A DNA stretch of 42,023 bases from Desulfovibrio aminophilus. Its GTDB lineage: Bacteria > Desulfobacterota > Desulfovibrionia > Desulfovibrionales > Desulfovibrionaceae. Below, one piece after another: positions 8,829-17,730 of the stretch. The stretch covers positions 1 to 42,023 of the forward strand of contig NZ_JAMHGA010000035.1 of assembly GCF_023660105.1 (NCBI RefSeq), read 5' to 3'. A program made the position numbers and the translations under genes. Every line of letters starts with the position of its first letter. The first letter of the stretch is position 1. Under the pieces are notes generated by a model. That model was not told where the DNA came from and did not search any database. It saw only the letters and a list, made by a program, of their open reading frames with translations.

Positions 8829-10163
8829 TCAGCAGACGGCCTTGCGGACCTCGGGGTCGAGGATCTGGCCCGTGGATTCGAGCACGGAGCGCCAGTAGTC
8901 GGATTTGACGTTGAGCTTCTTGCGCTTGCGGGTGACGAGGTGCAGGGGCAGGTGCACGTAGCGCGAGAGCAGGCGGCTGACGACCATGCCGGTCTTTCCG
9001 GCCATGGCCGCGTGGACCGCGTTCTGGCCCAGGAAGCCGCAGTAGACCCGGTCGTTGGCGTTGGCCGGGACCGAGCGGATGATGTAGCTCGGGTCGATGA
9101 ACTTCAGGGTCACGTCCATCTCTTGTTTCTTGAAGTATTCCTTGATCTTGTTGATGAGCAGGGTGGAGACGTCGCAGAGCACGGGGTTGCCCGAGGCGTC
9201 CTTTTCGCCGCTGATCTCGCAGTGGTCCTGGCCCGCGCCCTCGGCCACCACGATGACCGCGTGGTGGCGGGAGCGCAGCCGCGCCTCCAGGGAGGGGAGC
9301 AGGCCGTGCTCGCCGTCGAAGTGGAAGGGCGACTCGGGCACGAGCACGAAGTTCACTTCCTTGAGGGCCAGGGTGGCCTGGGCGGCGATGAAGCCGGATT
9401 CGCGGCCCATGAGCTTGACCAGGCCGACGCCGTTGTTCACGCCCACGGCCTCGGTGTGGGCCGACTGGATGGCCTCGGTGGCCTTTTCCACGGCGGTGTC
9501 GAAGCCGAAGGACTGGGACACGAAGTTGATGTCGTTGTCGATGGTCTTCGGCACGCCGATGACCGAGATGCGCAGGTTGCGCTTGCTGATCTCGTCCACG
9601 ACCTTGGAGGCCGCGCGCATGGTGCCGTCGCCGCCGATCATGAACAGGGCGCTGATGTTCATGCGCTCCAGGGCGTCCACGATGTCCTCGGGGGGCTGGT
9701 GGCCGCGCGAGGAGCCCAGGATGGTGCCGCCGAACTGGTGGATTTCCGAGACGGTCTTGGGGGTCAGCTCGATCACGTTGTGGCCGAAGCTGGGGATGAA
9801 TCCCTGGAGGCCGAAGCGGATGCCCAGGACCGAGGCCACCTGGTAGTTGTGGTGGCAGGTCATGACGATGGCGCGGATCACGTCGTTGATGCCCGGGCAG
9901 AGGCCGCCGCAGGTGACGATGGCGCACTTGGTCTTGGAGGAGTCGAAGTAGAGGTGTTCGCGGGGCCCGGCCTTCTCCACGTCCAGGGTGAGGGTCTCGT
10001 CCGGGCCCAGCTCGTCCAGTTCCTCCTCGGTGAGGATGAAGGGCTGGAGCTGCTCGTCGCTGGCGAAGCGGCAGTGGCGCAGGGGAGTGGGGATCTTGGC
10101 CTTGCCCAGGCTGGGGATGGCGACATCCACGACGGGCTTGGCCGTGTTTTTCTTGGGAGCCAT
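8829..10163 (-). CDS. 6-phosphofructokinase (long, TP0108-like subfamily)
   Basis: A 444-aa cytoplasmic phosphofructokinase that phosphorylates fructose 6-phosphate in glycolysis. The GGLCPGINDVIR motif lies near residue 86, GGDGT at 177-181, PKTIDND at 205-211 and MGRESGF after residue 250. The Gly after GGD (Gly180) is the residue associated with ATP use, whereas Lys206 in PKTIDND is the form typical of PPi-dependent enzymes. This Gly/Lys combination is known from the ATP-using long clade found in plants, protists and spirochaetes. ATP is therefore the likelier donor. About 70 residues precede the usual N-terminus, also typical of this clade. It is transcribed alone. Confidence 0.88.
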   Translation of the reverse strand: MAPKKNTAKPVVDVAIPSLGKAKIPTPLRHCRFASDEQLQPFILTEEELDELGPDETLTLDVEKAGPREHLYFDSSKTKCAIVTCGGLCPGINDVIRAIVMTCHHNYQVASVLGIRFGLQGFIPSFGHNVIELTPKTVSEIHQFGGTILGSSRGHQPPEDIVDALERMNISALFMIGGDGTMRAASKVVDEISKRNLRISVIGVPKTIDNDINFVSQSFGFDTAVEKATEAIQSAHTEAVGVNNGVGLVKLMGRESGFIAAQATLALKEVNFVLVPESPFHFDGEHGLLPSLEARLRSRHHAVIVVAEGAGQDHCEISGEKDASGNPVLCDVSTLLINKIKEYFKKQEMDVTLKFIDPSYIIRSVPANANDRVYCGFLGQNAVHAAMAGKTGMVVSRLLSRYVHLPLHLVTRKRKKLNVKSDYWRSVLESTGQILDPEVRKAVC

Positions 10164-10270
10164 GCGGTGTCCTCCGTTCAGTCCGGCGCGCCGGATTTCC
10201 TTCCTTTGTACGTCAAGGACGGAGAGGGCGCAAACCATTCGGCGCGGCCGGCCGGATCGCGGCCTCGGCG

Positions 10271-12184
10271 TCAGCGCGCCTTGAGGAAGGCCTCGACCCG
10301 CTCGCGCACGTTCCTTTCCAGGTTCCGGTAGAACAGGGCGTAGTCGTAGCCGTGGTAGAACCCCGGAAAGGGCGTGGGCGTCAGCTCCGGGTCGGCCGGG
10401 TCCACGATCAGCGCGCCGTGGACGGTCTGGGCCCCGGTGAAGCGGGGGACCTCCTTCAGGCCGTCGGCCGTGGGGAAGGCCGCGCCGAGGTTGGCCTCGC
10501 GCGGGACGTGGCGCGTGTCCAGGTTCATGCTCAGGGGATTCACGCCCACGGCGCCGGGGCGCACGATGCTCATGCCGGGGGCGGCGGACTGGGAGTTGTA
10601 GCTCACGATGCAGCCGGTGCGGTCCGGGGCGTCGCACATGGCGAGTTGCGGGAAGCGAGTCAGGTCGTCGCGGGTCACGGACCAGCCGATGAGATAGGCG
10701 GCCACGAGCTTCTTGCGCGGGGCGGGATCGCGGAAGCGCTTTTCGAGCAGCTCAAGCAGCAGGTTGGAGCCCTGGCTGTGCCCGGCGAGGATGAACGGGC
10801 GGCCGCCGTTGTCCTGGCGCAGGTAGTGGTCGAAGGCCCGCTCCACGTCGGAATAAGCCGCGGCCAGGGCCTGTTCGCGGTCCGGGGCGGGCGCTTCCAG
10901 GACCTTGATGTGGGCGTCGCGGTAGCGCGGGGCGAAGACGTTGCAGGAGGCGGCGAAGACAGAGGCCTGCCCGGCCAGGCTGCGGCGCACGAGGGGGTTG
11001 GCCCGCGAGGACTCGATGCTCTCGTTCCAGGTGTCGGGCGAGAAGCAGGTGGTCGGCGGGACGAAGAACACGTCCACGGGCTTGCCGCGCTCGGCGGGCG
11101 CGGGCAGGGCGGCCCAGTTCTCGGGCCGGTCGTAGTCCGGGGCCTTGGGCGTGGAGGCCGGGTTGAAGGCGTTTCGGGCGTCGAAGAGGGCGTCGATGTC
11201 GCCGGACAGGTCCGTGCGCCGGAGGTCGATCTCGCTGACCACGGACTTGGCGCGGGCCAGGGATCCCAGGTCGAGGGTCGCGATGGTCGGATTGTCCAGG
11301 GTGCGGAAGGCGATGCGGCGGTTGGCGAGGTCGGTGACGATGGTCCAGCGGGTGCAGCCGTCGGGGAAGATGGGCGGCACGGAGAGGACCTGAATGGCGG
11401 CGAAGCCCGAGCGGACGGCCTGCTCCGCGCTGTCCTGGTCCGGGAGATGCTTCCAGTGGAAGGCCCCCCGGACGAAGCGGTCCAGGGATTCGCCGGAGCC
11501 CGGGATGGGGCGGTCGCCGCCGAAGCCGTCGTAGCGGGACAGGCGCTTGAGCGAGGCGGCGTACACGTCGTTGGTCAGGACCGGCACGCGCGGGGCGCGG
11601 GTGATCGTCACGTCGCCGTCCAGGAACTCGACCACGGCCGAGTCGCCGCCGGCGTCGTGCAGGAAGAGGTGCAGGCGGATTTCCAGGTCCCGGGACGGAT
11701 TGGGCCCGACGCGGTAGCGGCCGGAGCGCAGGTCGGCCAGGGCCGCCTCCACGCTGTCCTGGGTGTCCAGGAGGTATTGGAGCAGGGAGGCGACGTCCAG
11801 TACGGGCGCGGAACCGGCCGGTGGAAAGCGCGAGGATTCCAGGAAATAGGTGCCGACCTTGAGCCCCGCGTCATTGAGCCCGTCCACCCCGGCGGCGAAG
11901 GCCTGGGCCCCGGCGGAGCCGGGCAGGACGACGTTGAAGGTCACGTTGGCGCGGGAGGAGGTCCAGGCCAGGGGAACGCCATCGGGGGCGTGGAGGGCCT
12001 TCCTGGCGATGCCGGGCGGGCTGAAGCGCGCGAAGCCCTCGTTGATCGTGAAGTCGAAGGTTCGGGCCGAGACGAGGGCGGCCCCGCCCTTGTGGATGAA
12101 GATCTCCGAACAGGCCAGGGCCGCGCCGTCCGAGAGGACGAACAGGCAGAGCAGGCAGACGATCAGCGACTGAAGCCGCTTCAT
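10271..12184 (-). CDS. Secreted two-domain hydrolase: choloylglycine-hydrolase-like Ntn amidase fused to DUF3089
   Basis: A 637-aa exported protein. Residues 1-24 form a signal peptide ending in ALA, so signal peptidase would expose Cys25 as the N-terminal nucleophile. Cys25, Arg41 and Asp44 have the same spacing as the catalytic Cys, Arg and Asp of penicillin V acylases and bile salt hydrolases; Asn205 and Arg239 are candidates for the other two active-site residues. This Ntn domain spans about 25-345. Residues about 365-637 match the DUF3089 alpha/beta hydrolase family, with nucleophile elbow GHSQGS (Ser470) and the AYLIGW strand. Likely substrates are N-acyl amides such as acyl-homoserine lactones plus an ester, but this is inference. 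The fusion is unusual. No operon partner. Confidence 0.85.
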   Translation of the reverse strand: MKRLQSLIVCLLCLFVLSDGAALACSEIFIHKGGAALVSARTFDFTINEGFARFSPPGIARKALHAPDGVPLAWTSSRANVTFNVVLPGSAGAQAFAAGVDGLNDAGLKVGTYFLESSRFPPAGSAPVLDVASLLQYLLDTQDSVEAALADLRSGRYRVGPNPSRDLEIRLHLFLHDAGGDSAVVEFLDGDVTITRAPRVPVLTNDVYAASLKRLSRYDGFGGDRPIPGSGESLDRFVRGAFHWKHLPDQDSAEQAVRSGFAAIQVLSVPPIFPDGCTRWTIVTDLANRRIAFRTLDNPTIATLDLGSLARAKSVVSEIDLRRTDLSGDIDALFDARNAFNPASTPKAPDYDRPENWAALPAPAERGKPVDVFFVPPTTCFSPDTWNESIESSRANPLVRRSLAGQASVFAASCNVFAPRYRDAHIKVLEAPAPDREQALAAAYSDVERAFDHYLRQDNGGRPFILAGHSQGSNLLLELLEKRFRDPAPRKKLVAAYLIGWSVTRDDLTRFPQLAMCDAPDRTGCIVSYNSQSAAPGMSIVRPGAVGVNPLSMNLDTRHVPREANLGAAFPTADGLKEVPRFTGAQTVHGALIVDPADPELTPTPFPGFYHGYDYALFYRNLERNVRERVEAFLKAR

Positions 12185-12311
12185 GTGCGCTCCCGGGCTG
12201 GGGGAAGCCCCGCGCGGGTTCCCCTGTTGGCGAGCGGCCCGGGCGGAGCCACGCGGGAGGGAGGCCCGGGCGGTCAGGCGGGCGCTCGGCGGCGTCCGTC
12301 GCGATCGCGGC

Positions 12312-13328
12312 TCAGCCGCGCCAGGCGTTGATCTCCGTGACCGGCAGGGACTCGATGGAACGGGCCAGGTCCTCGGCGCTGGCGGTGGCCGCGCCCACCT
12401 GGGCGACCACGTGCCCGGCGGCGTGGTTGGCCAGGGTGCAGGCGGTGAGCAGGTCCGCGCCCGAGGCCAGGGCCAGGGCCAGGGTGGCGATGACCGTGTC
12501 GCCCGCGCCGGTGACGTCGAAGACCTTCTGGGCCACGGTGGGGATGTGGCGCACGGTGGCCGGGGACTCGAAGAGGGCCATGCCGTCCGCGCCCAGGGTC
12601 ACGAGCAGGTGCCTGCAGCGCAGGCGCTTGAACAGGGCCTCTCCGGCGGCCAGCACGCTCTCGCGGCCGCTCACGGCCAGGCCCGCGCCCTCGCCCGCCT
12701 CCTTGGTGTTCGGGGTGAGCAGGTCCACGCCCTTGTACAGGTCGTAGTTCACGGGCTTGGGGTCCACGAGGATGAGCGGCCGGTCGGGCAGGGGGGTGAC
12801 GAGGTCCATGAGCCGGGACATGAATTCCCGGCAGATGATGCCCTTGCCGTAGTCCGAGAGCACGATCACGGGCGCCTGGGACAGCACGTCGCGCAGGGAG
12901 GAGAACAGCTCGTCCAGGAGGTGCTGGGGCAGGGGGTCGGGCTGCTCGGAGTCCACGCGGACCACCTGCTGGTTGTGGGCGATGATGCGGGTCTTGCGGG
13001 TGGTGGGCCGGGCCGGGTCCTTGAGGATGCGGGACTCGATGCCCGCCTCGCCGGTCATGCGCACGAGGGCCGCGCCGTCGGGGTCGTCGCCGGTGCAGCC
13101 GAAGAGCACGGGGCTGCCGCCCAGGGCGGCGATGTTCTGGGCCACGTTGCCCGCGCCGCCCAGGACGCGCTTTTCGCCGGTGACGCGGACCACGGGCACG
13201 GGGGCCTCGGGGGAGATGCGGTCCACGGTGCCCATCATGTAGTGGTCGAGCATGAGGTCGCCGATGATGCAGACCTTGCGGCCCTTGAGCGCGGCCGCGG
13301 CCTTCAATTGCGCTTGCTTGGAGAGCAT
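12312..13328 (-). CDS. hldA: D-glycero-beta-D-manno-heptose-7-phosphate kinase
   Basis: A 338-aa PfkB-family sugar kinase of the RfaE1/HldE N-domain type, phosphorylating heptose 7-phosphate at C1 in ADP-heptose synthesis for LPS core. Evidence includes GDLMLDHYMMGTVDRISPEAPVPVV near residue 23, the GGAGNVAQNI motif, and the PfkB signature DVTGAGDTVIATLALAL near residue 268. It lacks the C-terminal adenylyltransferase domain present in bifunctional HldE, so a separate HldC is expected elsewhere. It lies 38 nt downstream of parB on the same strand. That gap holds a weak CCTTG-AAAAA-CAAGG hairpin but no clear terminator, so co-transcription with parB is possible. Confidence 0.9.
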   Translation of the reverse strand: MLSKQAQLKAAAALKGRKVCIIGDLMLDHYMMGTVDRISPEAPVPVVRVTGEKRVLGGAGNVAQNIAALGGSPVLFGCTGDDPDGAALVRMTGEAGIESRILKDPARPTTRKTRIIAHNQQVVRVDSEQPDPLPQHLLDELFSSLRDVLSQAPVIVLSDYGKGIICREFMSRLMDLVTPLPDRPLILVDPKPVNYDLYKGVDLLTPNTKEAGEGAGLAVSGRESVLAAGEALFKRLRCRHLLVTLGADGMALFESPATVRHIPTVAQKVFDVTGAGDTVIATLALALASGADLLTACTLANHAAGHVVAQVGAATASAEDLARSIESLPVTEINAWRG

Positions 13329-13366
13329 CCGTTATGCCTTGTTTTTCAAGGTTGTTTTTATTGTGG

Positions 13367-14308
13367 TCAGTCCAGCTCGGGATCCTGGACGCCGAGCAGG
13401 CGCGCCAGCTCGGCCAGCCGCTCCCGGCTGGAGAAGGCGATGGTCAGCTTGCCGAAGTCCGGGGTGCCCTGGAGGCGGACCTTGGCGTCCAGCTCTCCGG
13501 CCAGCCGCTTCTGCAGCCCGCTGAGCACCGGGTCCTTGGCGCGGGCGCGGCGGGGCCTGGGCGCGGCCTCCTCCTCGATCTCGGCCTCGGGTTCGGGCTC
13601 GGGCTCGGCCAGGGACAGGGAGCCGGTGGCCTTCCAGAGCCCGGCCTCCTCCTCGGCCTGGCGCACGGTGAGGTTGCCCTTGAGGATGCGGCGGTGCAGG
13701 CCGGAGGCGGCCTCGGGGTCGGAGATGGCCAGCAGGGCCCGGGCGTGGCCCGCGCTGATGCGGCCCTCGCGCACGTCCTTCTGGATTTCCGGGGAGAGGT
13801 TGAGCAGACGCAGGGAGTTGGCCAGGGCCGGGCGGCTCTTGCCGATCTGGCGGGCCAGCTCCTCCTGGCTCAGGCCGAACTGGTCCAGGAGCTGCTTGTA
13901 GCCCTCGGCCTCTTCCAGGGCGTTCAGGTCCTCGCGCTGGAGGTTTTCGATGAGCGCGATGGCCAGGCTCTCGCGGTCGTCCATCTCGCGCACCAGGGCG
14001 GGAATTTCGGCCAAGCCGGCCATCTTGGAGGCGCGCAGGCGACGTTCGCCGGCCACGAGTTCGAAGGCGCCGGGCTCGGCCAGGGGGCGCACGAGCACGG
14101 GCTGGAGCACGCCCTGGGCCTTGATGCTGGCGGCCAGGTCGTCCAGGGCGCGGGGGTCGAATTCCTTGCGCGGCTGGTGCGGGTTGGCCGTGATGGCGGC
14201 CAGGGCGATGTTCTTGACCTCGCCGGGAGCGGCGGCCTCGTCTTCGGGCTTGAGTCCGCCGAGCAGGGCGTCGAGGCCCCGTCCCAGGCCCCTGGTGGAT
14301 GCGGCCAT
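13367..14308 (-). CDS. parB: Chromosome partitioning protein ParB
   Basis: A 313-aa ParB/Spo0J DNA-binding CTPase. It has box I NPHQPRKEF (about residue 48), the CTP-binding GERRLRA motif (about 107), the HTH QEELARQIGKSRPALANSLRLL (about 152) and a C-terminal dimerisation domain. The N-terminal GLGRGLDALLGG peptide is the conserved segment that stimulates ParA ATPase. It loads at parS and spreads to organise the origin region. AAGGAG lies 7 nt before the ATG. parA lies upstream on the same strand, but instead of being adjacent the two are separated by a gene on the opposite strand, so parB must have its own promoter or be reached by long antisense read-through. Confidence 0.95.
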   Translation of the reverse strand: MAASTRGLGRGLDALLGGLKPEDEAAAPGEVKNIALAAITANPHQPRKEFDPRALDDLAASIKAQGVLQPVLVRPLAEPGAFELVAGERRLRASKMAGLAEIPALVREMDDRESLAIALIENLQREDLNALEEAEGYKQLLDQFGLSQEELARQIGKSRPALANSLRLLNLSPEIQKDVREGRISAGHARALLAISDPEAASGLHRRILKGNLTVRQAEEEAGLWKATGSLSLAEPEPEPEAEIEEEAAPRPRRARAKDPVLSGLQKRLAGELDAKVRLQGTPDFGKLTIAFSSRERLAELARLLGVQDPELD

Positions 14309-14340
14309 GTCTATTCTCCTTGTGCTTGCGGTCCGGGCTC

Positions 14341-14369
14341 TTGCCGGGAGGAGGGACCGCGCCTATAGT
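14341..14369 (+). promoter_or_regulatory. Sigma-70-type promoter for the gene nested in parAB
   Basis: TTGCCG at 14341-14346 and TATAGT at 14364-14369 are separated by exactly 17 nt (4 of 6 and 5 of 6 matches to consensus). It lies 53 nt before the plus-strand ATG at 14422, within the divergent region shared with parB. Confidence 0.5.
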
Positions 14370-14421
14370 GCCGGGGACGCGGAGCTGCGGGCTCCGAGCG
14401 CCGATTTTTCCTGGAGGACCT

Positions 14422-14841
14422 ATGGTTTTCGATCCGATTACCGAATTGTATGACAAGTCCGGCGAACTGCTCGGGGTGCAGCTTTCGGCCGAGGCTTGGC
14501 TCAAGGTGCGCGAGAGCGTGCTGGCCGCGCTGGGCCCCCGGCCAGAGGAAGAGCGGCCCGAGCCGCTGGCCGACTGGGAGCTGCTCAAGCAGTACTGGGA
14601 CTTCCCCTATCCCGTGGACATGGACGTGGCCTGTTCGGAATGCGGGGCCGGCACCGAGGACTGGTCCAAGGACGAGCCGCGCAAGTTCCGGCTCACCGGG
14701 GCCAGCCTGGGCGGCCTGGTGGCCTTTCGCTGCCAGGGCTGCCGGTCCAAGGTGGTGAAGAAGCATTTCAAGAGTCATATCAAGACCGAAGTGACGCCGT
14801 TCCAGGACAAGGTTCCCGCCAAGGAAGCCCGCTACAAGTAG
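14422..14841 (+). CDS. Small zinc-ribbon-like protein nested between parA and parB
   Basis: A 139-aa protein of unknown function. Cys71-x2-Cys74 and Cys104-x2-Cys107 would bind one metal in a zinc-ribbon arrangement. The C-terminus is basic (KKHFKSHIKTE), which suggests nucleic-acid contact. GGAGG sits 4 nt before the ATG and a good promoter lies upstream. The gene is on the plus strand, divergent from parB and convergent with parA, and its TAG is only one base away from the parA stop. This placement breaks the usual parAB operon. I cannot name a family. A role linked to chromosome partitioning is possible but unsupported beyond location. Confidence 0.78.
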   Translation: MVFDPITELYDKSGELLGVQLSAEAWLKVRESVLAALGPRPEEERPEPLADWELLKQYWDFPYPVDMDVACSECGAGTEDWSKDEPRKFRLTGASLGGLVAFRCQGCRSKVVKKHFKSHIKTEVTPFQDKVPAKEARYK

Positions 14842-14842
14842 C

Positions 14843-15646
14843 CTACTGCACGCTCACGGCCGCGTCGTGTTCACCGGCGCGGGCCGTGCGGCTGCGTTCC
14901 ACTTCCTGGGCCAGGGCCAGATAGGCCTCCGCGCCCGTGGACTTGATGTCATAGGTGATGACCGGCTTGCCGAAGCTGGGCGCCTCGGAGAGGCGGACGT
15001 TGCGCGGCACGATGGTCTCGAAGAGGTGCTGGGGGAAGGCCTTGCGCACCTCGTTGCGCACCTGCCAGGAGAGGCGGTTGCGCGAGTCGTACATGGTCAG
15101 GACCACGCCCAGGATGTCCAGTTCGGGGTTGAGGCGCTTGCGCACGAGTTCGTAAGTCATGAGCAGCTGGGCGATGCCCTCCAGGGCATAGTATTCACAC
15201 TGGAGCGGCACGAGGAGCTCCTTGGCCGCGCAGAGGGCGTTCACCGTGAGCAGGCCCAGGGAGGGCGGGCAGTCGATGAGGATGAAGTCGTAGTCCTGGT
15301 CCAGGGACTGGACGAGGTCGCGGACGTAGTATTCGCGACCGAACTTGTCGGCCAGCTCGATCTCCGCGCCCACGAGGTCCTGGGTGCCGGGAAGCAGGCT
15401 CAGGTAGGGGATGCCCGTGTCATATATGGCTTTGCGGGCGTTTTCGGGCTGGAAGAGCACGGTGTAGACGTTCTCGCGGCGGTCGCCGGGATAGAAGCCC
15501 AGGCCGCTGGAGGCGTTGCCCTGGGGGTCGCAGTCCACCAGGAGCACTTTTTTTTCCATGACCGCCAGGGATGCCGCCAGGTTCACGGCCGTGGTGGTCT
15601 TGCCCACGCCGCCTTTCTGATTGGCGATGACGATTCTTCTGGCCAC
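14843..15646 (-). CDS. parA: Chromosome partitioning ATPase ParA (Soj)
   Basis: A 267-aa deviant Walker-A ATPase: KGGVGKTT at residues 11-18, [12 protein letters not shown] in switch I and [16 protein letters not shown] as Walker B. It binds nucleoid DNA and moves ParB-parS complexes. The GTG at 15646, with an AGG-type ribosome-binding site, gives the normal short N-terminus. An in-frame TTG 30 nt upstream would add ten residues and has no better site. Two parS sequences lie 65-120 nt upstream of the start, typical of chromosomal parAB loci near the origin. The stop abuts the opposing small gene. Confidence 0.95.
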   Translation of the reverse strand: MARRIVIANQKGGVGKTTTAVNLAASLAVMEKKVLLVDCDPQGNASSGLGFYPGDRRENVYTVLFQPENARKAIYDTGIPYLSLLPGTQDLVGAEIELADKFGREYYVRDLVQSLDQDYDFILIDCPPSLGLLTVNALCAAKELLVPLQCEYYALEGIAQLLMTYELVRKRLNPELDILGVVLTMYDSRNRLSWQVRNEVRKAFPQHLFETIVPRNVRLSEAPSFGKPVITYDIKSTGAEAYLALAQEVERSRTARAGEHDAAVSVQ

Positions 15647-15711
15647 GTTGGACCTCGCTTTTTCAAGTATTTCCAAAAAGTTACCGTGACGCTGGGACGG
15701 CTTGCCGGGTG

Positions 15712-15727
15712 TGTTTCACGTGAAACG
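15712..15727. promoter_or_regulatory. parS centromere site 1
   Basis: TGTTTCACGTGAAACG matches the parS consensus TGTTTCACGTGAAACA at 15 of 16 positions. It is intergenic, upstream of parA. Confidence 0.93.
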
Positions 15728-15748
15728 ATCGAGGCGGGGAAGAGGGCG

Positions 15749-15764
15749 TGTTTCACGTGAAACG
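15749..15764. promoter_or_regulatory. parS centromere site 2
   Basis: A second TGTTTCACGTGAAACG, identical to the first site, 37 bp away centre to centre. Together they form a tandem centromere just upstream of parA. The rest of 15647-15875 shows no gene. Confidence 0.93.
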
Positions 15765-15875
15765 ACATTCCGCCTCGCGTTGTTCTCACGGGAATTAGAC
15801 TTTTTGCAGCTGAAACGCAAGCGCGAAGAGACTGGAAATCGGGCTTGGATGTGAGTTTCTGGTCACGTTTGGGTC

Positions 15876-15911
15876 GGAAAAAAGCCCCTCGGCCGGATGG
15901 CGGAGGGGCTT
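15876..15911 (-). terminator. Rho-independent terminator after the epimerase gene
   Basis: Read on the minus strand, AAGCCCCTC pairs with GAGGGGCTT (plus positions 15903-15911 and 15882-15890), followed by a T-run given by the A-tract at 15878-15883. It ends the long minus-strand array whose last gene is the epimerase and insulates it from parS/parA. Confidence 0.9.
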
Positions 15912-15930
15912 GGAAGTCGAATGGGGTTGT

Positions 15931-16938
15931 CTACATTTTGTAATACTCGCGATACCAGGCCACGAAGCGGGCGATGCCGCTCTCGATGCTCGTGGCGGGC
16001 TTGAAGCCCACGTCGCGGACCAGGTCGTCCACGTCCGCCTCGGTGGCCGGGACGTCGCCCGCCTGCATGGGCAGGAGGTTCCACTGGGCCTTCTTGCCCA
16101 GCTCCTTTTCCAGCACCTCGATGTAGCGCGAGAGCTCCTCGCTGTGGTTGTTGCCGATGTTGTAGATGCGGTAGGGCGCGGAGCTGGTGGCCGGGTCCGG
16201 GTTCATGGGATCCCATTCCGGGTTGGGCGCGGCCGTGTTCATGGTCACGCGCACCACGCCCTCGATGATGTCGTCGATGTAGGTGAAGTCGCGGCGCATC
16301 TTGCCGTGGTTGAAGACATTGATGGGTTCGCCCGCCAGGATGGCCTTGGTGAACAGGAACAACGCCATGTCCGGCCGGCCCCAGGGCCCGTACACGGTGA
16401 AGAAGCGCAGGCCCGTGCAGGGCAGCTGGAACAGGTGGGCGTAGGAGTGGGCCATCATCTCGTTGGACTTCTTGGAGGCCGCGTAGAGGCTGATGGGATG
16501 GTCCACGCCCCGGTGCGGGGACAGGGGCATGTGCGTGTTCAGGCCGTACACCGAGCTGCTGGAGGCGAAGACGAGATGCTCCACCTTGTTGTGGCGGCAG
16601 CCCTCCAGGATGTTCAGGAAGCCCACGATGTTCGAGTCGATGTAGGCGCGCGGGTGCTGGAGGCTGTAGCGCACCCCGGCCTGGGCCGCCAGGTTGACCA
16701 CGTGGGTGAAGCGGTGGGCCTGGAACAGTCCGGCCACGCCCGCGGCGTCGGCCAGGTCCAGCCGGGCGAAGATGAAGCCCGGCATGCGCTTGAGGATGTC
16801 CAGGCGGGCGTGCTTGATGGCCGGATCGTAGTAGTCGTTGATGCAGTCCAGGCCGACCACTTCGTGGCCCATCTCAAGGAAGCGGCGGCTCAGATGGAAG
16901 CCGATGAAGCCTGCCGCTCCGGTGACGAGAATCTTCAT
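15931..16938 (-). CDS. NAD-dependent nucleotide-sugar epimerase (UDP-glucuronate 4-epimerase-like)
   Basis: A 335-aa extended short-chain dehydrogenase acting on nucleotide sugars. It shows the Rossmann [10 protein letters not shown] motif at residues 7-16, the SSSSVYG serine segment, the YxxxK pair in YAASKKSNE, and [16 protein letters not shown], which is characteristic of the UDP-glucuronate 4-epimerase subgroup. GalE-type activity cannot be excluded. The product would feed cell-surface polysaccharide. The ATG at 16938 overlaps the slipin stop by four bases, so it is coupled to the slipin gene, an odd partner for a sugar enzyme. Confidence 0.9.
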   Translation of the reverse strand: MKILVTGAAGFIGFHLSRRFLEMGHEVVGLDCINDYYDPAIKHARLDILKRMPGFIFARLDLADAAGVAGLFQAHRFTHVVNLAAQAGVRYSLQHPRAYIDSNIVGFLNILEGCRHNKVEHLVFASSSSVYGLNTHMPLSPHRGVDHPISLYAASKKSNEMMAHSYAHLFQLPCTGLRFFTVYGPWGRPDMALFLFTKAILAGEPINVFNHGKMRRDFTYIDDIIEGVVRVTMNTAAPNPEWDPMNPDPATSSAPYRIYNIGNNHSEELSRYIEVLEKELGKKAQWNLLPMQAGDVPATEADVDDLVRDVGFKPATSIESGIARFVAWYREYYKM

Positions 16939-17711
16939 TCCTTCTCCTCTTTCTTTGTGTCGGCGCCCGCGGATGCGGGGGCGCCCAACAGTCTCAGCAG
17001 GTCCACGGGCACGGGAATGAGCGTGGACGCCTTGCTCTCGGCCGCGATCTCCCGCATGGTCTGGAGATAGCGCAGCTGAATGGCTTCGGGATGCCGTCCG
17101 ATGATGGCGGCCGCCTCGGACAGGCGGTTGGCGGACTGGAACTCGCCCTCGGCGTTGATGACCTTGGCCCGCCGCTCGCGTTCGGCCTCGGCCTGCTTGG
17201 CCATTGCCCGCTGCATTTCCTGGGGCAGGTCGATGTACTTGACCTCGACCGTGGTCACCTTCACCCCCCAGGGGTCGGTGTGCTGGTCCAGGATCGCCTG
17301 AAGCTGGGTGTTCACCTTGTCGCGGTGCGACAGGAGCTCGTCCAGCTCGACGCCGCCACATACACTGCGAAGGGTGGTCTGCGCAAGCTGCGATGTGGCC
17401 TGAATGTAGTCCTCCACCTCCACGATGGCCTTCACCGGGTCCACGATGCGGAAGTAGACCACCGCGTTGACCTTCACGCTCACGTTGTCCTTGGTGATCA
17501 CGTCCTGGTTCGGCACGTCCATGGTCACCACCCGCAGCGAAACCCGCACCATGCGGTCGATCCAGGGGATGAGCAGGATGATGCCCGGGCCCTTGGCGCG
17601 GATCACGCGGCCGAGGCGGAAGATCACGCCGCGCTCATACTCGTTGAGCACGCGCAGCGAGGAGAAGACGAGCACCAACGCGATGGCCAGCAGGGGCAGA
17701 AACGTATACAT
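16935..17711 (-). CDS. Slipin (SPFH/stomatin-domain membrane protein)
   Basis: A 258-aa SPFH protein. An N-terminal membrane segment (about residues 4-19) is followed by [53 protein letters not shown] and a charged helical region ([21 protein letters not shown]) that drives oligomerisation. Slipins scaffold membrane microdomains and pair with NfeD proteins, as here: the NfeD gene ends 19 nt upstream. The start at 17711 has GGAGG seven-odd bases before the ATG. A TTG four codons further upstream is part of that ribosome-binding site and is rejected. Confidence 0.94.
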   Translation of the reverse strand: MYTFLPLLAIALVLVFSSLRVLNEYERGVIFRLGRVIRAKGPGIILLIPWIDRMVRVSLRVVTMDVPNQDVITKDNVSVKVNAVVYFRIVDPVKAIVEVEDYIQATSQLAQTTLRSVCGGVELDELLSHRDKVNTQLQAILDQHTDPWGVKVTTVEVKYIDLPQEMQRAMAKQAEAERERRAKVINAEGEFQSANRLSEAAAIIGRHPEAIQLRYLQTMREIAAESKASTLIPVPVDLLRLLGAPASAGADTKKEEKE

Positions 17712-17730
17712 GGCGTCCTCCAAATGTTGG

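Noticed and set aside
12418-12423. CACGTG core inside hldA, considered as parS
   Set aside because: Flanks lack TTT and AAA, so it shares only the 6-bp core. The same applies to CACGTG at 16699-16704 and 36788-36793.
15647-15676. Ten-residue N-terminal extension of ParA from a TTG
   Set aside because: The GTG at 15646 gives the family's normal N-terminus and has a suitable ribosome-binding site.
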